A stretch of 35,260 nt of DNA from Candidatus Kuenenbacteria bacterium (GTDB taxonomy: Bacteria > Patescibacteriota > Patescibacteriia > UBA2196 > GWA2-42-15): assembly GCA_012798565.1 (NCBI GenBank), contig JAAZMX010000034.1, positions 1-35,260 on the forward strand, in the 5' to 3' direction. The notes under the pieces are model-generated. The model worked only from the letters and a program-made list of their open reading frames with translations. It was not told the origin of the DNA and did not search any database. Shown here piece after piece: positions 28,660-35,260 of the stretch (positions within the stretch are counted from its first letter, which is position 1; every line of letters starts with the position of its first letter). A program made the translations under genes and the position numbers.

Positions 28660-30705
28660 TTATTCCAGAATAACTTTGATGTCCACAATTATTGGCGGTT
28701 GATCAGGATAGAAGATGATGGGATTGAGGTCGAGCTCTTTAACCGTAGGGTTTTCCAGGGCGAGAGCGCTGACAAGTTTTAGATTTTCAATTACCAAGTG
28801 GAGATCTATTTTTTGTTTGGCCAAGAGACGACCAAGAGGTGAGTTTGTAATTTTTTCTTTGAAGTATTTTGGTGTGCCCTGGGGTGAGAAAAATATTTTG
28901 GTGTTGAAAATTTCCGTAGCGATGCCGCCGAGGGCGAGCATGATGACTGGACCGAAGTTATTGTCACGCTTTAGGCCGATAATCAGCTCGAGGCCGGATT
29001 CGATTTGCGGCTGAACGATAAGATCGGTTTGGGGGAATTTGGTTTGGAGGATTTTGGCTGAGCTTAGTAATTGTTCGGGACTTTTGATATTAAGAATCAG
29101 ACCACCTTCTTTGTTTTTGTGAAGAATTTTATCGCTGTCTATTTTCAGGACGGTAGGATAGCTGATTTTTTGAGGATCAAGAGAATTAAAGCGTGGAGCG
29201 GGCAGAATATTGAGGTGATATGATTGGCCAAGGTAGAGAGCTTCGCTAAAAAGAAGAATAGAGCGCTGGCGATTTTTTATCTGCTCCAGATAATGGTTAT
29301 TTTTTTTCTGGCGCGTTGATATTTTCACTGGTTGAGTCAAAGCAATATTAATATTTTTTTTATTCTGCCAGAGATAATATTTTTCCAGCGACCGGACGGC
29401 GTAGAGCGGGTCGTCAAAATTGGACAGCTGGGTGTCGGGGGCGATGGATTTGGCAATAATCGCGCTCATAATAACCGGTACGACCGGGAAATGACAATAT
29501 TTTTGGGCGGAGATGATGGTTTGCCAGATGGCGGGGGGGTTGGTCTGAACTTGAGCAGTGGCGAGGACGATAAGCGAGCCAATTTTTTTATTTTTTGAAA
29601 GTTCTTTTATGGCAGCTTCATAGCGGACATGGTTGGCGTCGCCACGCAGGTCCAAGGGATTGCCAAAAGAGCTGGCTTCTGGCAATTGTTTTTGGAGATA
29701 AAATTTTTCCGCCGTGGAGAATTCATGGAGATTCAGGATTTTGCTTTTGGCTACCAAATCAGCGGCGATAATACCCGGGCCGCCGGCATTGGTGACAAGG
29801 GCGACAGTATTATTGGCGGGAGCTTTGAAATAAGAGAATATTTTGAGATAACCGAGAAATTCACCAAGGCTATGAGCAATGATGCCACCGCAGTCAGCGA
29901 TCAGAGATTCGGCTACCTCTTCATCACCAGCCATGGCGCCAGTGTGTGAGATGATAGCGGCTTGGGTTTTTTCCGTAACACCAGCTTTGATGATGATAAC
30001 TGGTTTTTGGGGGCAGATTTTTTGAAGGGCAGCCAGAAATTCAGGGCCGCGTTTGATATTTTCCAGATAAAGACCAATGACCTTGGTTTGTTTATCAGAG
30101 GCATAATAGGCCAGGAAGTCGGTTTCATCAAGGACAGTTTTATTACCAATAGTGGCCAGCGAGGAAAAGCCAAGATTTTCTCTTTTGCCAAGATCAAGGA
30201 GGGCGGCGGCAAAAGCACCGGATTGAGAAATCAAACCAATAGAACCGGAGAGAAAATTATTGGGAGCGAAAGAGGCATTGAGGCCGTTTTGGGTATTGAT
30301 AATACCGAGACAGTTGGGGCCGATGATTTTCAGATTATATTTTTGGGCCAACTCGGAGATTTGCTGTTCCAGTTTTTGGCCGGCAGGTCCAGCCTCGGAA
30401 AAACCGGCGGAAATAATGATAAAGTTTTTGAGGGGTTTGGGAAGGGTGGCGCATTCACTCAAGATGGCCGGGACAGTGGGCGCTGGCGTGGCGATGAGAC
30501 ACAAATCAATTTCTTTTTTTATTTCTTTGACGGAAGGATAACATTTCAGATCTTTGATTTGCTGGTATTTGGGATTGACTGGATAGATTTGGTCTGGGAA
30601 GCGGTTGGCAAGAAGATTATTCAAAATAATACCGCCAATTTTTTCCGTTTTGGTGGAAGCGCCGATGATGGCGATGGAATGGGGAGAAAAAAAAGTTTTT
30701 AACAT
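28660..30705 (-). CDS. ADP-forming acyl/acetyl-CoA synthetase (fused alpha-beta)
   Basis: 681 residues. The alpha part (1-455) has a CoA-binding Rossmann domain (SIAIIGASTKTEKIGG, YPVNPKY), two succinyl-CoA-ligase-like domains with GPNCLGIIN and GLISQSGAFAAALL, and the phosphohistidine loop SHTGAMAGDEEV. The beta part (about 470-681) is an ATP-grasp fold with the second histidine in DKILHKNKEGG and the end ELDLNPIIFY. Such enzymes convert acyl-CoA, ADP and phosphate to acid, CoA and ATP, giving ATP by substrate-level phosphorylation during fermentation. This fits a CPR cell without respiration. It stands alone on the minus strand with its own promoter. Confidence 0.92.
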   Translation of the reverse strand: MLKTFFSPHSIAIIGASTKTEKIGGIILNNLLANRFPDQIYPVNPKYQQIKDLKCYPSVKEIKKEIDLCLIATPAPTVPAILSECATLPKPLKNFIIISAGFSEAGPAGQKLEQQISELAQKYNLKIIGPNCLGIINTQNGLNASFAPNNFLSGSIGLISQSGAFAAALLDLGKRENLGFSSLATIGNKTVLDETDFLAYYASDKQTKVIGLYLENIKRGPEFLAALQKICPQKPVIIIKAGVTEKTQAAIISHTGAMAGDEEVAESLIADCGGIIAHSLGEFLGYLKIFSYFKAPANNTVALVTNAGGPGIIAADLVAKSKILNLHEFSTAEKFYLQKQLPEASSFGNPLDLRGDANHVRYEAAIKELSKNKKIGSLIVLATAQVQTNPPAIWQTIISAQKYCHFPVVPVIMSAIIAKSIAPDTQLSNFDDPLYAVRSLEKYYLWQNKKNINIALTQPVKISTRQKKNNHYLEQIKNRQRSILLFSEALYLGQSYHLNILPAPRFNSLDPQKISYPTVLKIDSDKILHKNKEGGLILNIKSPEQLLSSAKILQTKFPQTDLIVQPQIESGLELIIGLKRDNNFGPVIMLALGGIATEIFNTKIFFSPQGTPKYFKEKITNSPLGRLLAKQKIDLHLVIENLKLVSALALENPTVKELDLNPIIFYPDQPPIIVDIKVILE

Positions 30706-30734
30706 AAAAAAGAGACTAATTGTCTGGTAAGAAT

Positions 30735-30764
30735 ATTATAACATAAAGGTTAAAGAGAGGTAAA
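30735..30764 (-). promoter_or_regulatory. Promoter of the acyl-CoA synthetase
   Basis: On the minus strand TTTACC (30764-30759), 18 bases, TATAAT (30740-30735) preceded by TGT, an extended -10. The start would be near 30728, with a leader of about 23 bases and no ribosome site. Confidence 0.65.
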
Positions 30765-30769
30765 TAATA

Positions 30770-30890
30770 CGAATTACAAATCTATTACAAATATACAAAT
30801 AAATTCCAAAGTTTGATGATTTGAATGGGAAAGTTAAAATATAAATAAGAATTATTTGTATATTGGTAAATATTTGTAGATTTGTATTGA
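30770..30890. repeat. A/T-rich imperfect inverted repeat between divergent genes
   Basis: AATATACAAATAA (about 30789-30801) and TTATTTGTATATT (about 30850-30862) form a 13-bp inverted pair. Further tacaaat/atttgta units lie around them. Simple A/T repeats common in such spacers could explain it; no gene is present. Confidence 0.5.
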
Positions 30891-30901
30891 TATGGTAAAA
30901 T
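30874..30901 (+). promoter_or_regulatory. Leaderless promoter of recJ
   Basis: TTGTAG (30874-30879), 16 bases, TAAAAT (30896-30901). The first in-frame ATG (30900) overlaps the -10 and cannot be in the message. The next ATG (30909) is seven bases beyond, so the mRNA would start next to it. Confidence 0.6.
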
Positions 30902-30908
30902 GGGGGAT

Positions 30909-32615
30909 ATGACAAAAAAGTGGATTATCAAAGATAAATATAACGGAGAGTGGGCGGATAAATTTCCGGAGATAAATTTGGTTGTTTTGCAGCTGCTTTT
31001 CAATCGGGATTTGGATACTCAAGACAAGATTGACCAATTTTTGGGACCGGATTATTTGCGAGATCAAGGAGAGCCGTTTTTATTTAGGGAAATGAAGGTG
31101 GCGGTGGAGAGAATTTTTCAGGCCTTGGACAAACAGGAGAAAATTGTCATTTATGGGGATTATGACGCAGACGGAGTGACGGCCACGGCAGTGATGTTTT
31201 TGACTTTACAAAGGCTCGGAGCGAGAAATTTAAAAGTATATATTCCCAACCGCTTGACTGAAGGCTATGGCATGAACGAGGAAGCGGTAGAAGAGCTGGC
31301 CAAGAGCGGAACAAAACTGATCATCACAGTGGACTGCGGTATTTCCAATAAAAAAGAGGTAGCTTTGGCCAAAGAAAGAGGTATGGAAGTGATCATTAGC
31401 GATCATCATTTGGAGCCGGCGGAAATACCGGAAGCCTTGGCGGTGATTTGTCCAACATTGAAAAAAGAGAAATATCCTTTCAAAAAATTGGCCGGGGTGG
31501 GAGTAGCGTTTAAATTGGCGCAAGCATTATTGCGCAGTGATAAAAAACAAAATAACGATGCTTTCGAGAAATGGTTGTTGGATTTGGTGGCCATCGGTAC
31601 GATTGCCGATGCGATGCCGCTTTTGGAGGAGAACCGGACATTGGTGAAGTGGGGTCTGATTGTTTTGAACAAAACACAGCGTTTGGGCTTGAGAGAATTG
31701 ATGGGTTTGGCCCAAGCGAGTGAATTGGATACCCATGGGGTGGCTTTCCAGATCGCGCCAAGGTTGAATGCCGCCGGCCGGATGGATCACGCCAATACAG
31801 CTTATGAGCTTTTGGTGACCGGAGATGAGGCCGACGCTTTGGCGATTGCTAATGACTTGAATCAGAAAAATCAAGCACGTCAGAAGGCAACCGAAGAAAT
31901 GTTAAAGATATCCTGGGAACAGATTGGAGAGCCGAGTGAAAAAGAGAAAATATTGTTTAGTACCTATGATGGTTGGTCGCCAGGCTTGGTCGGACTGGTG
32001 GCGGGGAAGCTGTGCGATAAGTTTAATCGGCCGGTGATTGTTTTTGGCAAGTCCGGGAACGAGTACGTGGCTTCGGGCCGGAGCGTGCCGGAATTCGATA
32101 TTACCGGAGCGTTGAATCAGTGCCGTGAATTTTTGGCGGAATTTGGCGGGCACGAGCAGGCGTGCGGTTTGACGATTATCGGAGAAGAAAATTATGAAAA
32201 ATTTAAAACTAAAATCGGGCAACTCGCGGAAGATAAATTAGCCGGGGTGGAATTAATTCCAAGCATTTTTATTGAGACGGAAATGACCCTAAAAGAAGCC
32301 AGCTGGGAGATCATTGATGCGTTGGAAAAATTTGAGCCGTTTGGCGAGGGCAATAGGGAGCCATTATTTATAACCAAAAATCTGCGCGTGGAAGAGATAA
32401 ATACAATGGGCACAATGGGGCAACATTTGCGATTTGCTTTGAGTGATACGAATACCAAGCTGACCAGGAAATTTGTGGGCTTTGGGTTGAGCGGTGAATG
32501 GATTGAAAAAATCAAAGTTGGCGACCGGGTAGATGTGGTATATGAATTTGGAGTGAATGAGTGGAACGGGAATAGAGAATTGCAGTTTAAGATTGTGGAT
32601 TTAAAGCTCGTTTAA
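30909..32615 (+). CDS. recJ: Single-strand DNA exonuclease RecJ
   Basis: 568 residues. DHH motifs are VIYGDYDADGVTATA, VDCGISNKKEV and VIISDHHLEP, followed by the DHHA1 domain with FGGHEQACGLTI and a C-terminal OB fold (about 460-568). RecJ degrades single-stranded DNA 5' to 3' in recombination and mismatch repair. All metal ligands are present. I chose 30909 because the ATG at 30900 lies inside the probable -10. rnhA follows after 33 bases. Confidence 0.95.
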   Translation: MTKKWIIKDKYNGEWADKFPEINLVVLQLLFNRDLDTQDKIDQFLGPDYLRDQGEPFLFREMKVAVERIFQALDKQEKIVIYGDYDADGVTATAVMFLTLQRLGARNLKVYIPNRLTEGYGMNEEAVEELAKSGTKLIITVDCGISNKKEVALAKERGMEVIISDHHLEPAEIPEALAVICPTLKKEKYPFKKLAGVGVAFKLAQALLRSDKKQNNDAFEKWLLDLVAIGTIADAMPLLEENRTLVKWGLIVLNKTQRLGLRELMGLAQASELDTHGVAFQIAPRLNAAGRMDHANTAYELLVTGDEADALAIANDLNQKNQARQKATEEMLKISWEQIGEPSEKEKILFSTYDGWSPGLVGLVAGKLCDKFNRPVIVFGKSGNEYVASGRSVPEFDITGALNQCREFLAEFGGHEQACGLTIIGEENYEKFKTKIGQLAEDKLAGVELIPSIFIETEMTLKEASWEIIDALEKFEPFGEGNREPLFITKNLRVEEINTMGTMGQHLRFALSDTNTKLTRKFVGFGLSGEWIEKIKVGDRVDVVYEFGVNEWNGNRELQFKIVDLKLV

Positions 32616-32645
32616 ACATATAAATATTTAAGCATTAAAACAAGA
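32613..32645. repeat. A/T decamer units between recJ and rnhA
   Basis: aaacatataa, atatttaagc and attaaaacaa units match the repeat at 1542-1770. It fills the short spacer. Confidence 0.5.
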
Positions 32646-32648
32646 TAT

Positions 32649-33065
32649 ATGCATAAGCATGAAAGTCTTACTATTTTTACTGACGGTGGAGCGAGAGGCA
32701 ATCCGGGGCCGGCAGGCGTGGGCTTGGTGATATTTGACGAGAGCGGAGAGAAATTATTGGCTACGCATAAAAAATATATCGGCGAGGCGACCAATAATGT
32801 GGCCGAGTACAGCGCGGTGATTCTGGCGATGGAAGAAGCAAAAAAAATGGGCGCTGAAGAATTGGGTTTTGTCTTGGACTCGGAATTGGTGGTGAAACAG
32901 TTAAATGGTGAGTACAAGGTAAAAAATGAAGATCTGGGAAAATTATTCATTAAGATTTATAACCTCAGACAGCAATTTCGCAAAGTGACTTTTCGGCACG
33001 TGCCGCGCGAACAGAACAAATTGGCGGACAAATTGGTGAATGAGGCGATAGACAGTAGAAATTAA
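32649..33065 (+). CDS. rnhA: Ribonuclease HI family protein
   Basis: 138 residues. IFTDGGARGNPGPAGVG carries the first catalytic Asp (D12), TNNVAEYSAVILAM the Glu, FVLDSELVVKQL the second Asp, and REQNKLADKLVNEA the last Asp. The four-acid set of RNase H is complete. It lacks the basic protrusion of the E. coli enzyme, like Bacillus/archaeal type small RNases H. It removes RNA from RNA-DNA hybrids. It lies 33 bases after recJ and may share its message. Confidence 0.93.
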   Translation: MHKHESLTIFTDGGARGNPGPAGVGLVIFDESGEKLLATHKKYIGEATNNVAEYSAVILAMEEAKKMGAEELGFVLDSELVVKQLNGEYKVKNEDLGKLFIKIYNLRQQFRKVTFRHVPREQNKLADKLVNEAIDSRN

Positions 33066-33071
33066 AAAATC

Positions 33072-33116
33072 AAAAATCAAAAATCAAAATTTTGGTATCA
33101 CCCTTCGGGTGATGAT
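33072..33116. repeat. 28-base flank plus hairpin repeat, copy 2
   Basis: 33072-33099 is identical to 28555-28582. The hairpin here is ATCACCC-ttc-GGGTGAT (33097-33113). It may also terminate rnhA weakly, although no T-run follows. Confidence 0.75.
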
Positions 33117-33129
33117 TTATGTCAATAGC

Positions 33130-33158
33130 TTGATTTACTGAGCTAGTTTTGTTAAGAT
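33130..33158 (+). promoter_or_regulatory. Leaderless promoter of alaS
   Basis: TTGATT (33130-33135), 17 bases, TAAGAT (33153-33158), with the ATG at 33165 only six bases beyond. The mRNA would start at the ATG. Confidence 0.6.
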
Positions 33159-33164
33159 TTTTAT

Positions 33165-35039
33165 ATGATTACTGCCAAAGAATTACGACAAAAGTATATA
33201 GATTTTTTTAAAGCCAAAGGGCACACGCCAATACCCAGCGCGTCTTTGATGCCGGAAAATGATCCGTCGGTTTTGTTTACCACGGCGGGTATGCACCCTT
33301 TGGTGCCGTTTCTTTTGGGCGAAAAGCACCCAGCCGGCGCTAGATTGGTTAATTCACAAAAATGTATCCGCACCGGTGATATTGATGAGGTGGGTGATAA
33401 AATTCACCATACTTTTTTTGAAATGTTGGGACATTGGTCACTCGGTGATTATTTTAAAGAAGAGGCAATAAAGATGAGTTATGAATTTTTGACCAATGGG
33501 CTGGGGTTGGATAAAGGCAGACTAGCATTTACTGTTTTTGCCGGTGATGACAATGCTCCAGTGGATGAAGAGGCGGCTAGTGTTTGGCGGTCGCTGGGAA
33601 TAAAAAAAGAAAGGATAGTTTATTTGCCGAAAGCGGATAATTGGTGGGAGCCGTCTGGCTCTGGCGGGCCGTGTGGGCCATGTACTGAGATGTTTTATTG
33701 GTCGGATAAGGAAACGTCAGTGCCAGAGTCATTTGAGCCGAGCGATAAAAGATGGGTGGAGATCGGCAACGATGTTTTGATGCAGTATGAAAAGAAGGGT
33801 GAGAATAATTATATATTGGCTCATCAAAAGAATATTGATAATGGTACTGGGCTAGAGAGAAATTTGGCGATCTTGAATGGTTTTGACGATAATTATTTGA
33901 TAGATCTTTTTTGGCCGATAATTTTGAAAATTGAGGAGTTGAGTGGTAAGAAATACCTCATCCCGGTCTTATCATTAGAAAAGAGAGGAGGAGATGAAGA
34001 TGATACTCCTCTGTCCGCAGTAGCGGACACCTCCCCTAAGTTAGGGGAGGATGTAAAGAGGTCGATGCGGATTATTGCCGATCATCTGCGGGCGGCGGTG
34101 ATGATTATGGGCGATGATCTGGGTATCGCACCATCTAATGTGGATCAGGGTTATGTGGTCAGAAAATTGATTCGCCGGGCGATTCGCCATGGCCGGATGA
34201 TTGACATTCAAGAAAATTTCACGGATAAAATTGCCGCAGTGGTGATAGAAATAATGGGTGAGGCTTATCCGGAATTGGAACGAAACAGGAAATTTATTAT
34301 GGATAATTTAGTGGCAGAGGAAGAGAAGTTCGGGAAGACATTGCAGGAGGGGCTGAAAGTTTTTCATGAAAGCATTAAAACATTAAAGCATGAAAGCAAA
34401 AATGCAGTGGATGGGAAGTCGGCATTTGATCTTTATCAGTCATATGGGTTTCCGTTGGAGTTGACAAAAGAATTGGCCAAAGAAAATGGTTTGGAAGTTG
34501 ATGAGGTTGGCTTTGAGGAAGAATTTAAAAAGCACCAAGAGTTGTCGCGCACTGCGGCGGCGGGAAAATTTAAAGGCGGACTGGCCGATCATTCAGAAAA
34601 AGTGACAGCGTATCATACGGCGACGCATCTTTTGAACGCGGCCTTGAGACAAGTTTTGGGCGAGCACGTTTTTCAGAAAGGTTCTAATATTACAGAAGAG
34701 CGTTTGCGATTTGATTTTTCCCATCCGGAAAAAATGACGGCTGAGCAGATTAAACAAGTGGAAGATTTAGTGAATGAAATAATCCAAAAAAATGTGGCCG
34801 TGGAATGCGCGGAAATGACGGCCGAGGAAGCCAAAGTCCGAGGCGCTATTGGGGTATTCGCGGATAAGTATGGAGAAAAGGTAAAGGTGTATTCCGTGGG
34901 TGGTGGGGATATTTGTTTTTCCAAAGAGATTTGCGGCGGGCCACATGTGGAGAGGACAGGGGGGATGGGACATTTTAGAATCATAAAAGAGGAAGCTAGC
35001 TCGGCGGGAGTTCGACGTATTAAAGCAGTATTAGAATAG
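33165..35039 (+). CDS. alaS: Compact alanyl-tRNA synthetase
   Basis: 624 residues against about 870 for a standard bacterial enzyme. The class II catalytic core is complete: KGHTPIPSASLMPENDPSVLF, the motif 2 region with KCIRTGDIDEVG, and GNDVLMQYEK. The recognition helices follow, then the editing domain with HTATH (484-488) and CGGPH (590-594). The beta-barrel piece before HTATH (T-P-F-Y-x-x-x-G-G-Q) is absent, and the protein ends right after the editing domain at GVRRIKAVLE, so the C-Ala/DHHA1 part is missing too. The clean stop and terminators argue against truncation. Residues 270-296 and 401-412 are encoded by repeat sequences. Leaderless start at 33165. Confidence 0.95.
   Translation: MITAKELRQKYIDFFKAKGHTPIPSASLMPENDPSVLFTTAGMHPLVPFLLGEKHPAGARLVNSQKCIRTGDIDEVGDKIHHTFFEMLGHWSLGDYFKEEAIKMSYEFLTNGLGLDKGRLAFTVFAGDDNAPVDEEAASVWRSLGIKKERIVYLPKADNWWEPSGSGGPCGPCTEMFYWSDKETSVPESFEPSDKRWVEIGNDVLMQYEKKGENNYILAHQKNIDNGTGLERNLAILNGFDDNYLIDLFWPIILKIEELSGKKYLIPVLSLEKRGGDEDDTPLSAVADTSPKLGEDVKRSMRIIADHLRAAVMIMGDDLGIAPSNVDQGYVVRKLIRRAIRHGRMIDIQENFTDKIAAVVIEIMGEAYPELERNRKFIMDNLVAEEEKFGKTLQEGLKVFHESIKTLKHESKNAVDGKSAFDLYQSYGFPLELTKELAKENGLEVDEVGFEEEFKKHQELSRTAAAGKFKGGLADHSEKVTAYHTATHLLNAALRQVLGEHVFQKGSNITEERLRFDFSHPEKMTAEQIKQVEDLVNEIIQKNVAVECAEMTAEEAKVRGAIGVFADKYGEKVKVYSVGGGDICFSKEICGGPHVERTGGMGHFRIIKEEASSAGVRRIKAVLE
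34005..34050. repeat. In-frame palindromic repeat element inside alaS
   Basis: Two adjacent hairpins: TGTCCGC-agta-GCGGACA (34012-34029) and CCTCCCCTAA-g-TTAGGGGAGG (34030-34050). They encode residues about 281-296, just before the conserved RIIADHLRAA, where the family has a short loop. The order CTGTCC-hairpin-CACC-hairpin is the same as in mnmA. Confidence 0.7.
34365..34400. repeat. In-frame A/T decamer-like repeat inside alaS
   Basis: CATGAAAGC, attaaaacattaaag, CATGAAAGC, encoding HESIKTLKHESK (residues 401-412). The same catgaa/cattaaagcat units form the spacer block at 19596-19632. It lies in a variable linker before the conserved AFDLYQSYGFPLEL. Confidence 0.6.
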
Positions 35040-35046
35040 ACACGGG

Positions 35047-35086
35047 ATCCTTCCCCCGATGTCCTCGGGGAAGGATAAATTTTTTT
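35047..35086 (+). terminator. Terminator of alaS
   Basis: ATCCTTCCCC...GGGGAAGGAT with inner CGA/TCG, 12 bp with one bulged C, then aaa and seven T (35080-35086). It starts seven bases after the stop. Confidence 0.85.
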
Positions 35087-35112
35087 AAACAGGCTTTTAG
35101 CCTGTTTTTTGG
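35087..35112 (+). terminator. Second terminator after alaS
   Basis: AAACAGGC (35087-35094), loop tttta, GCCTGTTT (35100-35107), then more T. It lies just inside the terminal repeat and could insulate alaS from the neighbouring element. Confidence 0.8.
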
Positions 35113-35120
35113 TTTTGCGG

Positions 35121-35257
35121 TGCAGAAGATGAGATACATAGGTAACACCCATAAATTGCCCAAAGTAAAAGTTTTGGGTAAAATCAAAGGTTAATTCTAA
35201 TGTATTTTATCTTATGAGAAATTACCAGGAACGCGGTTTAATATGTCTTGATCTTTG
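35121..35257. repeat. 137-bp terminal inverted repeat, right copy
   Basis: Exact reverse complement of 1-137. It begins TGCAGAAGATGAGATACATA and continues to the window end; three bases (GCG) lie beyond the shared part only because the left side ends there. Confidence 0.85.
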
Positions 35258-35260
35258 GCG
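35214..35260 (+). CDS. 5' fragment of a reading frame inside the terminal repeat
   Basis: ATG at 35214 opens MRNYQERGLICLDLW and runs off the window. Only 15 residues are visible. A transposase start is suggested by the repeat around it, not by the residues themselves. The same frame is on the minus strand at 1-44. Confidence 0.3.
   Translation, partial: MRNYQERGLICLDLW

Noticed and set aside
29962-30702. Long plus-strand reading frame of 246 codons
   Set aside because: Antisense to the acyl-CoA synthetase, whose alpha-domain motifs are unmistakable.
33066-33164. Ala-codon leader peptide before alaS analogous to the Asn leader
   Set aside because: No short frame with a run of GCN codons and no terminator/antiterminator pair; only the 28-base repeat and a leaderless promoter.
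1-35260. Linear replicon with terminal inverted repeats
   Set aside because: The content is core chromosomal (ribosomal operon, tuf, alaS), and the repeat continues past the window; a shared insertion-element end explains it more simply.

Overview
The window looks like chromosomal DNA of a Patescibacteria (Candidate Phyla Radiation) member, probably Parcubacteria-like. The reasons are: a full S10-spc ribosomal operon that lacks rpmD (L30) between rpsE and rplO, as is usual in CPR; a compact alanyl-tRNA synthetase; many small lineage-specific proteins; and gene starts mostly without Shine-Dalgarno sequences. TGA is used as an ordinary stop, so the UGA-glycine code of some CPR lineages is not in use. 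The lineage is inferred from gene content; no rRNA is present to confirm it.

Layout. Both window ends carry the same 137-bp sequence in inverted orientation (1-137 and 35121-35257), probably one end of a multicopy mobile element at which an assembly would break. 225-5083 (minus): a small zinc-finger protein, a CAP-domain membrane protein, a glycosyltransferase, two short unknown reading frames (possibly one frameshifted gene), a second glycosyltransferase and a CheY-like receiver. The receiver is divergent from a membrane histidine kinase (5165-6163, plus). 6309-17490 (minus) is the ribosomal protein/secY operon, preceded upstream by tuf (17573-18775) with its own promoter, long leader and terminator. 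From 19027 on, genes are mostly on the plus strand: a degenerate signal-peptidase-like protein, two unknown proteins, glyS, an M16 peptidase with an AI-2E-type permease, tRNA-Asn, a GNAT protein, mnmA, a PAP2-like membrane protein, then (minus) an ADP-forming acyl-CoA synthetase, then recJ, rnhA and alaS on plus.

Most striking finding. Between the permease and tRNA-Asn lies what reads as a complete classical transcription attenuator controlling a tRNA gene. A strong promoter (25768-25797) is followed by an apparently leaderless 19-codon ORF, MQRLTNNFNNNNNNRWRVG, with 8 Asn codons. Four mutually exclusive RNA segments follow: 1:2 = 25812-25824/25858-25870, 2:3 = 25853-25867/25882-25896, 3:4 terminator = 25889-25896/25905-25912. 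tRNA-Asn(GUU) comes next. The geometry fits ribosome stalling at Asn codons freeing the antiterminator, so that shortage of Asn-tRNA would raise tRNA-Asn transcription. I know of amino-acid attenuators for biosynthetic and synthetase genes, but not for a tRNA gene itself.

Other themes. (i) Several genes have a -10 box 6-10 nt before the start codon (kinase, signal-peptidase-like gene, mnmA, recJ, alaS, the leader peptide), implying leaderless mRNAs. (ii) Small palindromic repeat elements are scattered between genes, and related ones lie in frame inside mnmA and alaS and perhaps the kinase, like Rickettsia palindromic elements. (iii) An A/T-rich decamer-like repeat is found in several spacers and also in frame in alaS.
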